Positions 1 to 6,117 are shown, numbered from the stretch's first letter. The stretch is DNA of 6,240 nucleotides from Hyphomicrobiales bacterium (GCA_017304275.1 JAFKKW010000118.1:4152-10391), one strand, 5' to 3'. The notes: generated from the letters alone by a model not told the origin. Made by a program: numbers and translations.

Positions 1-118
1 GCACGGAGCCGCACGTCAAGTTGCATTGAGGGTCGTCGGAAGGTCGGCGGCAGCAGGCAGTAGGCAGCCGTCGGTTGGGCGGGCGGCGCTTGGGGCGGCC
101 CGCGAAATGCTTCGAATT

Positions 119-133
119 TTAGGAAACCGTTAA
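119..133 (+). promoter_or_regulatory. Possible CtrA-type box upstream of the small membrane-protein gene
   Basis: The sequence reads TTAG, seven bases (GAAACCG), then TTAA. This is one mismatch from the TTAA-N7-TTAA box of the alphaproteobacterial cell-cycle regulator CtrA. It lies 73 bp before the ATG at 206, in a locally AT-richer patch. A weak -10-like GATAGC sits at 155-160, somewhat farther downstream than ideal. The match is seen in the sequence; CtrA binding is only inferred, and such a short motif can occur by chance. Confidence 0.25.
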
Positions 134-171
134 ACTCGGGATTGATGCGGATTTGATAGCGTTCCTTCGTG

Positions 172-188
172 GGGCCTTCGGAAGGCCC
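172..188 (+). promoter_or_regulatory. Hairpin directly abutting the Shine-Dalgarno of the small membrane-protein gene
   Basis: GGGCCTT (172-178) and AAGGCCC (182-188) form a perfect 7-bp stem with a CGG loop. The stem ends exactly one base before the purine-rich ribosome binding site GGAGGAGGA (189-197), which is 8 nt before the ATG at 206. In RNA the stem would sit against the 5' side of the ribosome binding site. No T-run follows, so it is not a typical intrinsic terminator. A role in translation or mRNA stability is inference. Confidence 0.4.
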
Positions 189-205
189 GGAGGAGGACGC
201 ACGTC

Positions 206-484
206 ATGTGCTCGCTCAGTGCCATCCTGATGTTCGTGCTGGCGCATATCGTGGCCTGGTCGGCGCTCGGTGGCGGATGGCGCGGCGCGGGCCGGGCGCC
301 CTTCGCGGTGTTCTTCCCGGCGTTGGCGCTCTTGACGCTCAATGCCGTCTGGACCGACTCCTATGCCGATCTGGGTTTGAAAATCGGCACGCTAACGAGT
401 TGGGAGATGCTCTACTTCTTCCTCTACGTTTGCCTTCGGATCGCGCTCCGGCCGGGAGTTCGTCAGGCCTTGCCGCGCAGATAG
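206..484 (+). CDS. Small predicted membrane protein, function unknown
   Basis: This 92-residue protein was not recognised as a member of a named family. It has three hydrophobic segments, roughly residues 3-21, 33-49 and 66-81, with the basic stretch WRGAGR between the first two and a basic tail (LRPGVRQALPRR). It is therefore probably an inner-membrane protein with two or three helices. Cys2 is not in a lipobox. The start is well supported by the strong Shine-Dalgarno GGAGGAGGA at 189-197, spaced 8 nt from the ATG. The last 22 bases overlap the end of the convergent papain-like hydrolase gene. The hydrophobic pattern and ribosome binding site argue for a real gene; no function is assigned. 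Confidence 0.68.
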   Translation: MCSLSAILMFVLAHIVAWSALGGGWRGAGRAPFAVFFPALALLTLNAVWTDSYADLGLKIGTLTSWEMLYFFLYVCLRIALRPGVRQALPRR

Positions 485-1845
485 CCGATATGGCCGTGCG
501 AGATCTCACGCAGGCGTTCGAGGTGAGACAGCAATTCGTCGGGATGCAGAGGAAGGCCCGTCATCCTGACGTGGTCCTCGTCAAGCGCGGCCAGGGCCGG
601 CATCACCTCCTCGGCCGACTTGTGAAGCATGACGACGGTGGCGACGCACGAGCGCTTCATGTTGCGCGGCACCTTGGGGACAACGCTCGCCAGGAGGTTC
701 TTGGCGGTCTCTGAGAGATAGCTCGAAAGGCGTCCGAAGACCGAGATGAGCTTGATGACGAACGTCTCGCGGAAGCGATAGCCGCGCGTTTCCATCCACT
801 CGAAGAACTTGGTCATGATCATGTCCTGACGGCGCAGGAGCGGCGTCAGGCGGTAGTCCTGCCATTCGGCGACGAGATCGAAGCGCGGATCGAGGTCGAT
901 GTCGCCGGGCGCGAAGGATTCCTTCGCCTTGACGCCGATGGCGCTCAGGAATGCCTTGTTGTGGCGATGGTCGAACCGCGTCTTGAACGCGGGGAGCTGG
1001 ACCTTGCCGCCGCTGGCGTCGGCGTAGGCCTGCGAGACGAGCTTGGCGCAGAAGAGCTTGCGCCTGCCATTCAAGCGCATCGAGAAGTCGTAGGGGATGT
1101 GCGAGCCAAATCCCGTCTGGCTCGCGCGCACGCGATCGTAGGCAAGCTCCGCGGCTTTTGCCGCCAGGGCCGCGTCATTGCAGCGGTAGAGTACGGCGCG
1201 GCCCAGCCCGTGATCGAGCACATGCTCGAGGGTATTGATCACGGCGCCGTCCTCGATCAGCGCCTCGACGATCCAGTGCTTGCCTTCGCGATCGATGTAG
1301 ACGATGGCGATGTGGCTGAACTGGGTGTCGACGTCGCCGATGCGGGCGATGGCGGCGCTGTTGTGGGCGCTGCCGCGCATGAGGATCAGATCGCCGGATC
1401 GGAACGGGATGTCGTGTCCGCTGTCGTAGGCGGGGCTGACGAGCGTGTTCCAGCCGGTACCGGTGAACCCGCGCTTGCTCTTCTCGCCGTCCGCAAGGCG
1501 GGCGTTGCCGTTTGCAACCTCGCCCAGCATGTCGGAGACGTAGCGGGCAATGCGGAAGACGTCGCGAAGGGCGATCTCGGCGGGGCGGAGCAGAATGCCC
1601 TTCTCCTGCCAGCCGGCAATGCGGTCACGCAGGCCGATGCGGATGGCGAACAACTCGCGCATGAGGTCGGGGGCGGTCCTCTCGACGGCCGCGCGGTCGA
1701 TGTGGACGGGATCGATGTCGTGGAGCAGGTGATAGATCGAACGCATCCCCGCCTCCAGATCGAGGTGGGACTCGAATGTCCGCGTGGCGATATTGCGGAT
1801 CGCTGCGAGCCGATCCGACGGGCTCAAAACCTCCAATCGTGACAC
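463..1845 (-). CDS. YiiX/YebB-like permuted NlpC/P60 (papain-like) cysteine hydrolase with N- and C-terminal extensions
   Basis: The 460-residue protein has a central domain (about 145-300) typical of the circularly permuted NlpC/P60 group that includes YiiX. It begins with a strand motif, SGDLILMRG (150-158). A catalytic-type His178 follows in FSHIAIVY, then Glu194 in WIVEAL, and the nucleophile-type Cys266 in KLFCAKLVSQAY. The His, Glu, Cys order is that of the permuted enzymes. Members cleave amide or related bonds, often in cell-wall peptides; the substrate here is unknown. The first 140 residues and the last 130 (331-460) are mostly helical, charged and not recognised, whereas E. coli YiiX is only about 200 residues. 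No signal peptide or membrane helix is seen, so a cytoplasmic location is likely. The chosen start is GTG at 1845, preceded 8 nt upstream by GGGAG. The frame stays open to a TTG at 2019, but that part is Pro/Arg-rich and its start lies in a hairpin loop without a ribosome binding site. An ATG at 1893 is another option. Confidence 0.85.
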   Translation of the reverse strand: MSRLEVLSPSDRLAAIRNIATRTFESHLDLEAGMRSIYHLLHDIDPVHIDRAAVERTAPDLMRELFAIRIGLRDRIAGWQEKGILLRPAEIALRDVFRIARYVSDMLGEVANGNARLADGEKSKRGFTGTGWNTLVSPAYDSGHDIPFRSGDLILMRGSAHNSAAIARIGDVDTQFSHIAIVYIDREGKHWIVEALIEDGAVINTLEHVLDHGLGRAVLYRCNDAALAAKAAELAYDRVRASQTGFGSHIPYDFSMRLNGRRKLFCAKLVSQAYADASGGKVQLPAFKTRFDHRHNKAFLSAIGVKAKESFAPGDIDLDPRFDLVAEWQDYRLTPLLRRQDMIMTKFFEWMETRGYRFRETFVIKLISVFGRLSSYLSETAKNLLASVVPKVPRNMKRSCVATVVMLHKSAEEVMPALAALDEDHVRMTGLPLHPDELLSHLERLREISHGHIGYLRGKA

Positions 1846-1853
1846 GCGACCCA

Positions 1854-1858
1854 CTCCC
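1854..1858 (-). promoter_or_regulatory. Ribosome binding site deciding the start of the papain-like hydrolase
   Basis: On the minus strand GGGAG lies 8 nt before GTG at 1845-1843. The in-frame alternatives, ATG at 1893 and TTG at 2019, have no comparable purine-rich site. A TTG at 1827 has GGAGG upstream, but only 2 nt away. This favours a 460-residue product over the 518-residue open frame. Confidence 0.5.
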
Positions 1859-1933
1859 TGAAATGCGCTCCGGCCGAGCCTTTGGCCTCCCATTACACGG
1901 ACGGCATCCGAGCGTGACGGGCTCGGTTGCCGA

Positions 1934-1963
1934 TTGATAGGGGCCGCTTCCGGGAATGGTAAA
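1934..1963 (-). promoter_or_regulatory. Possible promoter for the papain-like hydrolase gene
   Basis: On the minus strand TTTACC (1963-1958) and TATCAA (1939-1934) are separated by 18 bp. Each matches four of six positions of the housekeeping -35 and -10 consensus. Transcription would begin near 1927, giving a leader of about 80 nt before the GTG at 1845. If real, the hydrolase gene can be expressed independently of the upstream transglycosylase gene. Weak matches of this sort are common, so confidence is low. Confidence 0.28.
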
Positions 1964-2003
1964 GGCTCAAGGCGTTCAGGTGTGTGACCAATAGAGCGCG
2001 CTT

Positions 2004-2030
2004 GCCGCCGATTCTTCAAAGTCGGCAGGC
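2004..2030 (-). terminator. Hairpin just downstream of the transglycosylase gene
   Basis: An inverted repeat begins about 30 bp after the transglycosylase stop codon. GCCGATT (2007-2013) faces AGTCGGC (2020-2026) across a 6-nt loop. The stem is extended by GCC (2004-2006) and GGC (2028-2030) with one bulged base. Read as the minus-strand transcript it contains one mismatch. No T-run follows, so it is not a canonical intrinsic terminator. It could be a Rho-assisted 3' end or an mRNA-stabilising stem between two co-oriented genes. Confidence 0.35.
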
Positions 2031-2060
2031 GGCGTCGCGTCCGTTGGTCGGATGGTACTT

Positions 2061-3515
2061 CTATCCGCGGCGGAGCGCGGCCAGAAGCTCGGGCGTCGGA
2101 TAGGAGTCGGCGGGCAGCTTGTACTTCAACTGCATCTCCTTGACGGCCTGGCGGCTTTTGGCGCCGATCAGGCCATCGACCTCGCCGACGTCATAACCGC
2201 GGGCGATGAGCTGGCGCTGCAGCTCCTTGGCTTCGTCGATGCTCAGCATCGGAATGCCGTCGCGGCCGCGGCGCATGGGCGGCGCGCCGTTGATGCGCGT
2301 TGCAAGGTAAGCGGCGGTGGTGGCGTAGTTCAAAGACTGGTTCCACTGCAGATAGACGTCGAAGTTCGGCAGCGCGAGAAATGCAGGTCCGAAGCGTCCC
2401 ATCGGCAGCAGGAGAGAAGCCGGCATGGCGTCGGCTTCGAGCGGATTGCCGTTGGCCTGGGTCACGCCCCAGGCGGCCCATTGCGAGCGCGGATGCTTGA
2501 TCGCAAGGTCGGACTGGTCCCACGGCAACTCGGCCGGCACGCGCACCTCCTGCAGCCAGGGCTCATTCGGGGGCCAGCCGAGGTGGGCCATGTAGTTCGC
2601 CGTGGTGCCGATGATGTCGGTGGCGCTCGTGAACAGGTTGGGGCGGCCGTCGCCGTCATAGTCGATGGCATGCTCGAGATAACGCGTCGGCAGGAACTGG
2701 GTCTGGCCGATCTCGCCGGCCCAGGAGCCGATCATGGTGTCGGGGGTCATGTCGCCGCGATCGATGATCTGAAGCGCGGCTTTGAGCTCGTCGCGGAACA
2801 TCGGCCCGCGGCGGCAGTCGTAAGCCAGCGTCACGAGCGAGCGCATGATGGCGAGCTTGCCCATGCCGGCGCCGAAGTCGCTTTCGAGGGCCCAGAAGCC
2901 GGTGATGACGCCGGGGTCGACGCCGAACTGCTTGACGGCGCGGTCGAACGCGGCCCGGTTCTTCTCGATCTGCGCGCGTCCGTTAGTGACGCGGTTCGGG
3001 GTCGCGAGCTTGGCGGAGAAATCGAGGAAGCTCTGAGCGAAGAAGCCCTGGCGGCGGTCGCGCGCGATGACGCTTTGATCCGGCGTCATGCCGTCGAGAG
3101 CGCGCGAGATGGTGCGCTGACTGATGCCTTCGGCTGCCGCTTCCTTGCGGAAGTCACGCATCCAGGAGTCGAACGACCACGTCGTCTTACAATTGCGGGG
3201 GGCTGCCGGGGGTGGCATGCCTTTGGTCGAGACGCGTCCGCCCGGCGCTTGTGGCGCCGGGGCCGCGGGAGTTTCGGCGGCGACAGGGGTAGCGACCACG
3301 CCCGGCGTGACAGGAGCAGCCGGCGCGGCCGTGGTGGCGGGTGCGCCCTCCTCGACCGGTACGGCGGCGGGCGCGGGCGACTTTTTCCTGGTGGGCTTCG
3401 GCTTGTCCTGGACGGGGCCGAATTCAATGCCCTGTGCCGGAGCTGGTCTGCCGTTGACAGCGGCGAACAGGGCCACAACGGCCGCGGCGGCAATCAGGGG
3501 TGGTGCGAAGCGCAT
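2061..3515 (-). CDS. Secreted MltB-type lytic murein transglycosylase with peptidoglycan-binding domain
   Basis: Enzymes of this family cut the MurNAc-GlcNAc bond of peptidoglycan and leave 1,6-anhydro ends, acting in the periplasm. The 484-residue product starts with a clear signal peptide: MRF, a hydrophobic core at about residues 7-20, and a likely cleavage after PAPA (residue 27). No lipobox is present, so it should be soluble rather than a lipoprotein like E. coli MltB. A Pro/Ala-rich linker covers about 37-106. The SLT_2/MltB domain spans about 113-410, with catalytic Glu211 in FWALESDFG and the family motif GEIGQTQFLPTRYL (268-281). A PG_binding_1 domain follows at about 424-482 (ELQRQLIARGYDVGEVDG). 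Cys109 and Cys234 might pair in the periplasm. ATG at 3515 is chosen because the signal peptide begins there; ATG at 3524 is nearly as good, and GTG at 3548 overlaps the predicted -10. The papain-like hydrolase gene follows 215 bp downstream on the same strand. Confidence 0.93.
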   Translation of the reverse strand: MRFAPPLIAAAAVVALFAAVNGRPAPAQGIEFGPVQDKPKPTRKKSPAPAAVPVEEGAPATTAAPAAPVTPGVVATPVAAETPAAPAPQAPGGRVSTKGMPPPAAPRNCKTTWSFDSWMRDFRKEAAAEGISQRTISRALDGMTPDQSVIARDRRQGFFAQSFLDFSAKLATPNRVTNGRAQIEKNRAAFDRAVKQFGVDPGVITGFWALESDFGAGMGKLAIMRSLVTLAYDCRRGPMFRDELKAALQIIDRGDMTPDTMIGSWAGEIGQTQFLPTRYLEHAIDYDGDGRPNLFTSATDIIGTTANYMAHLGWPPNEPWLQEVRVPAELPWDQSDLAIKHPRSQWAAWGVTQANGNPLEADAMPASLLLPMGRFGPAFLALPNFDVYLQWNQSLNYATTAAYLATRINGAPPMRRGRDGIPMLSIDEAKELQRQLIARGYDVGEVDGLIGAKSRQAVKEMQLKYKLPADSYPTPELLAALRRG

Positions 3516-3547
3516 TCCGTCCATCCAGGTCTCGATTTGCGCCGCCA

Positions 3548-3575
3548 CTCATGCCGAGCCATATGGCGGCGTCAA
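3548..3575 (-). promoter_or_regulatory. Candidate promoter for the transglycosylase gene
   Basis: On the minus strand CTTGACG contains TTGACG (3575-3570), a good -35 of the CTTGAC form common in alphaproteobacteria. Sixteen bp later lies CATGAG (3553-3548), a poor -10. Transcription would start near 3541. That would place the GTG at 3548 outside the transcript and leave short leaders of about 17-26 nt for the ATGs at 3524 and 3515. Confidence 0.4.
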
Positions 3576-3603
3576 GACTTGGACGTGCCGCGGATCGCGT
3601 TGA

Positions 3604-3648
3604 TTTCCGGCCCTTACCGGTCGCTACCGGCGTAGTTTCAATTAGTTT
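3604..3648 (+). repeat. Helically phased short direct repeats in the divergent transglycosylase-lepA promoter region
   Basis: CCGG occurs three times with exactly 10-bp spacing, within TTTCCGG (3604-3610), TTACCGG (3614-3620) and CTACCGG (3624-3630). TAGTTT then occurs twice, also 10 bp apart (3633-3638 and 3643-3648). The spacing is close to one helical turn, so the repeated units face the same side of the DNA. They lie between the candidate -35 for the minus-strand gene (3570-3575) and a candidate lepA -10 (3648-3653). A regulator site is a reasonable inference; no specific protein is indicated. Confidence 0.4.
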
Positions 3649-3653
3649 AGAAT
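3648..3653 (+). promoter_or_regulatory. Candidate -10 element for lepA
   Basis: TAGAAT matches five of six bases of TATAAT and lies in the AT-richest patch of the intergenic region (3634-3658). No good -35 is found 16-18 bp upstream; that position holds CTACCGG, the third phased repeat. A weak -35 beside repeats would fit an activator-dependent promoter. Transcription would start near 3660, about 90 nt before lepA. Confidence 0.3.
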
Positions 3654-3731
3654 ATTTCCAGAGTAGCGCGAGCCGAGCTTGGACACAACGCGGTCGATGG
3701 CCGCTTCGAACGCTCTTTTGCACCGCATGGC

Positions 3732-3739
3732 GAGGTGAT
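3732..3739 (+). promoter_or_regulatory. Ribosome binding site of lepA
   Basis: GAGGTGAT lies 12 nt before the ATG at 3752, a slightly long spacing. It supports 3752 as the start. The open frame continues upstream to 3500, but that part is not LepA-like and would run through the divergent promoter region. Confidence 0.55.
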
Positions 3740-3751
3740 AAGCACGCGCGC

Positions 3752-5554
3752 ATGACCGACACCTCTCTGATCCGCAACTTCTCCATCATCGCGCACATCG
3801 ACCACGGCAAGTCCACGCTATCGGACCGGCTGATCCAGATCTGCGGCAACGTCTCCAACCGCGAGATGAAGGAGCAAATCCTCGACTCGATGGACATCGA
3901 GCGGGAGCGGGGCATCACCATCAAGGCGCAGACCGTGCGCCTCGATTACAAATACAAGGACGGCAAGATCTATCAGCTCAACCTGATGGATACGCCGGGC
4001 CATGTGGACTTCGCCTACGAGGTGTCGCGGTCGCTGGCGGCGTGCGAAGGCGCGATCCTGGTCGTGGACGCGAGCCAGGGCGTGGAGGCGCAGACGCTCG
4101 CCAACGTCTACCAGGCACTCGACAACAACCTTGAGATTCTGCCGGTCCTGAACAAGGTCGACCTGCCGTCGGCCGACGAAGACCGCGTGAAGCAGCAGAT
4201 CGAGGACGTGATCGGCATCGACGCATCGGAAGCGATCGGCGTGTCGGCGAAGACAGGGCTCAATGTCGAAGCCGTGCTGGCGGCGATCGTCGAGCGGCTG
4301 CCGCCGCCGAAGGGCGATGCCGACAAGCCGCTGAAGGCCATGCTCGTCGATAGCTGGTACGACGCCTATCTCGGGGTCGTGGTTCTGGTCCGCATCATCG
4401 ACGGCCGGCTTACGCGCGGACAGAAGGTCAAGATGATGGCGACCGGCGGCAGCTATCAGATCGAGCGGATCGGCATCTTCCGGCCGAAGCAGGAAATGCT
4501 CACCGAGCTGGGGCCGGGCGAGGTCGGCTTCTTTACGGCGGCGATCAAGGAAGTGGCCGACACCCGCGTCGGCGATACCGTCACGGACGAAAAGAACCCG
4601 ACGCCGGAGCCGCTACCCGGCTTCAAGCCGGCGCAGCCGGTGGTGTTCTGCGGTCTCTTTCCCGTCGATGCGGCCGATTTCGAGGACCTGCGCGACGCCA
4701 TGGGGCGGTTGCGTCTCAACGACGCGAGCTTCTCGTTCGAGACGGAAAGCTCGGCGGCGCTGGGCTTCGGCTTCCGTTGCGGTTTTCTCGGTCTTCTGCA
4801 TCTCGAGATCATCACGGAGCGGCTCGAGCGCGAGTTCAATCTCGATCTGATCACGACGGCGCCGTCGGTCATCTATCATCTGCACATGACCGACGGGTCG
4901 ATGATCGAGCTGCACAACCCGGCCGACATGCCGGATCAGGTGCGCATCGACCACATCGAGGAGCCGTGGATCGAAGCGACAATTCTGGTGCCAGACGAGT
5001 ATCTCGGCGCGGTGCTCAAGCTTTGCCAGGATCGCCGGGGTCGCCAGAAGCAGCTCACCTACGTCGGCACGCGCGCCATGCTGATCTACGAGTTGCCGCT
5101 CAACGAGGTGGTGTTCGACTTCTACGACCGGCTGAAGTCGGTCTCACGCGGCTATGCTTCGTTCGACTATCACATCAAGGGGTACGAGGAGAACGAGCTC
5201 GTCAAGCTTTCGATCCTAGTCAACGACGAGCCGGTGGATGCGCTTTCGATGATCGTGCACCGGACGCGGGCCGAGAGCCGGGGCCGCGCAATGTGCGAGA
5301 AGCTCAAGGAGCTGATACGCCCGCACCTGTTCAAAATTCCGATCCAGGCGGCAATCGGTGGCAAGGTTATCGCGCGCGAGACCATCAGCGCCATGCGCAA
5401 GGACGTGATCGCCAAGTGCTATGGCGGCGACATCACGCGCAAGCGGAAGCTGCTCGACAAGCAGAAGGCCGGCAAAAAGAAGATGCGCGAATTCGGCAAG
5501 GTCGAGATCCCGCAGGAAGCGTTCATTGCCGCGCTCAAGATGGACGAGAACTGA
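3752..5554 (+). CDS. lepA: Elongation factor 4 (LepA), ribosome-associated translational GTPase
   Basis: The product has 600 residues, the normal length for the family. LepA binds the ribosome, can back-translocate tRNAs, and has been linked to translation initiation and 30S assembly. It is peripherally membrane-associated in some bacteria. All GTPase motifs are intact: G1 AHIDHGKS (14-21), the switch I region ERERGITIKAQ (50-60), G3 DTPGHVDF (80-87) with catalytic-type His84, G4 NKVD (134-137) and G5 SAKTG (165-169). EF-G-like domains follow, including GFGFRCGFLGLLH near 337-350. The LepA-specific C-terminal domain ends with CYGGDITRKRKLL (556-568) and the basic DKQKAGKKKM. The start at 3752 gives the usual short lead (MTDTSLIRNFSIIAHIDHG) before G1. 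The signal peptidase gene lepB, its partner in E. coli, is not adjacent here. The gene is divergent from the transglycosylase gene and followed after 110 bp by an NTF2-like gene. Confidence 0.98.
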   Translation: MTDTSLIRNFSIIAHIDHGKSTLSDRLIQICGNVSNREMKEQILDSMDIERERGITIKAQTVRLDYKYKDGKIYQLNLMDTPGHVDFAYEVSRSLAACEGAILVVDASQGVEAQTLANVYQALDNNLEILPVLNKVDLPSADEDRVKQQIEDVIGIDASEAIGVSAKTGLNVEAVLAAIVERLPPPKGDADKPLKAMLVDSWYDAYLGVVVLVRIIDGRLTRGQKVKMMATGGSYQIERIGIFRPKQEMLTELGPGEVGFFTAAIKEVADTRVGDTVTDEKNPTPEPLPGFKPAQPVVFCGLFPVDAADFEDLRDAMGRLRLNDASFSFETESSAALGFGFRCGFLGLLHLEIITERLEREFNLDLITTAPSVIYHLHMTDGSMIELHNPADMPDQVRIDHIEEPWIEATILVPDEYLGAVLKLCQDRRGRQKQLTYVGTRAMLIYELPLNEVVFDFYDRLKSVSRGYASFDYHIKGYEENELVKLSILVNDEPVDALSMIVHRTRAESRGRAMCEKLKELIRPHLFKIPIQAAIGGKVIARETISAMRKDVIAKCYGGDITRKRKLLDKQKAGKKKMREFGKVEIPQEAFIAALKMDEN

Positions 5555-5567
5555 TCGCGTCGCCGGG

Positions 5568-5600
5568 CAGGGACATTTTTCCCTGAACGATCGTACAGGG
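5568..5600 (+). terminator. Two mutually exclusive hairpins after lepA
   Basis: CAGGGA (5568-5573) pairs with TCCCTG (5580-5585) across a 6-nt loop, 13 nt after the lepA stop. The same CCCTG (5581-5585) can instead pair with CAGGG at 5596-5600, with the palindrome ACGATCGT (5587-5594) in the loop. No T-run follows either stem, so neither is a canonical intrinsic terminator. The first stem may mark the 3' end of the lepA mRNA or protect it. The alternating arrangement recalls an attenuator, which is inference. Confidence 0.4.
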
Positions 5601-5664
5601 TCGCGCAATCGGAAGTTTCGGCTAAGGTGATGCCGGTTTTGAACTCGCGCCGGCTGTCCCTCCG

Positions 5665-6117
5665 ATGTCCCAGGACGAAGAAATCGCCGTGTTTCGCCGG
5701 GCGGTCCGCTGCTGGAGCGAGGAGGACTTGGAGGGCGCGGTTGCGCTCCTGGACGACGGCATCGTCCATACCGTCAATGTCGATGCGCTTCAGATCCCGT
5801 GGGTGTCGAGTGCCGAGGGAAAGGTCAACGTCTCGGCGAGGCTGAAACTCATCGCCGACACGTTCGTCGTCAATGCTTTCGTCATCGAGGCGCTCGCCTA
5901 TGACGACGGGGAAATCCGGGCGACGGTGCTCGGCTATCATATGCACCGGAAAACGCGCGAACGCCTGGACGTGCGTGTGAGGTTTCGCGTGCGCGTGCGC
6001 GACGGTTTCATCGTCCGCATCGACGAGTTTCTCGACGCCGCCTATATCGAAGCGTTCCAGCGCTTCGTGACCTACCTCGAGCAGTCGGCGCAGGACGCCG
6101 GTCTGGTTCGGCCGTAA
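5665..6117 (+). CDS. NTF2/SnoaL-like fold protein, function unknown
   Basis: The 150-residue protein has the pattern of the NTF2-like (SnoaL-like) superfamily. An N-terminal helical part (about 4-30) ends in LLDDGIVHTVN. A GKVNVSARLKLIADTF segment (52-67) follows. Then come alternating strands, IRATVLGYHMHR (84-95) and LDVRVRFRVRVRDGFIVRIDEF (101-122, described by position), ending in the helix DAAYIEAFQRFV. Proteins of this fold are small cone-shaped barrels used as enzymes, ligand binders or dimerisation modules, so the fold alone does not give a function. No signal peptide or added domain is present. ATG at 5665 is the only common start in frame after the stop at 5623-5625, but no Shine-Dalgarno precedes it, so translation may be weak, leaderless or coupled. 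It lies 110 bp after lepA on the same strand and may be partly co-transcribed with it. Confidence 0.8.
   Translation: MSQDEEIAVFRRAVRCWSEEDLEGAVALLDDGIVHTVNVDALQIPWVSSAEGKVNVSARLKLIADTFVVNAFVIEALAYDDGEIRATVLGYHMHRKTRERLDVRVRFRVRVRDGFIVRIDEFLDAAYIEAFQRFVTYLEQSAQDAGLVRP

Larger units (their letters stand above)
1..205. other. Left-edge non-coding region
   Basis: No convincing coding region is visible here. The reading frames are short or end without a recognisable protein, and the end of a gene lying to the left cannot be confirmed. Positions 40-80 are a low-complexity GC-rich stretch with short repeated GGCAG units. From about 111 the composition turns AT-richer (TTCGAATTTT at 111-120), consistent with a promoter for the small membrane-protein gene starting at 206. 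Confidence 0.5.

Noticed and set aside
1386..1628. An 80-residue minus-strand frame inside the hydrolase gene, and similar short Arg/Pro/Ser-rich frames elsewhere
   Set aside because: They are nested in a confident gene, with no ribosome binding site or domain; typical GC-rich frame shadows.
961..1842. A 293-residue plus-strand open frame opposite the papain-like hydrolase
   Set aside because: Its composition (Val, Ala, Asp, Gly) is that of an antisense shadow in GC-rich DNA, and the opposite strand encodes a clear catalytic domain.
2049..2067. CGGAT and ATCCG around the transglycosylase stop codon as a terminator
   Set aside because: The stem is only 5 bp with a 9-nt loop, includes the stop codon and has no T-run; the hairpin at 2004-2030 is a better candidate.
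2052..3635. A 527-residue plus-strand open frame opposite the transglycosylase gene, longer than the gene itself
   Set aside because: It is rich in Gly, Ala, Arg, Asp and Val with no recognisable domain, and mirrors the codon bias of the opposite strand. The minus-strand protein has a signal peptide, catalytic motif and binding domain.
3500..3751. An 84-residue N-terminal extension of lepA
   Set aside because: LepA proteins begin about a dozen residues before the AHIDHGKS motif. A ribosome binding site precedes the ATG at 3752, and the upstream part runs through the divergent promoter region.
4777..5586. A 269-residue plus-strand open frame in another frame of lepA
   Set aside because: It lies inside the certain lepA gene and is an Arg/Ala/Gly/His-rich shadow with no family features.
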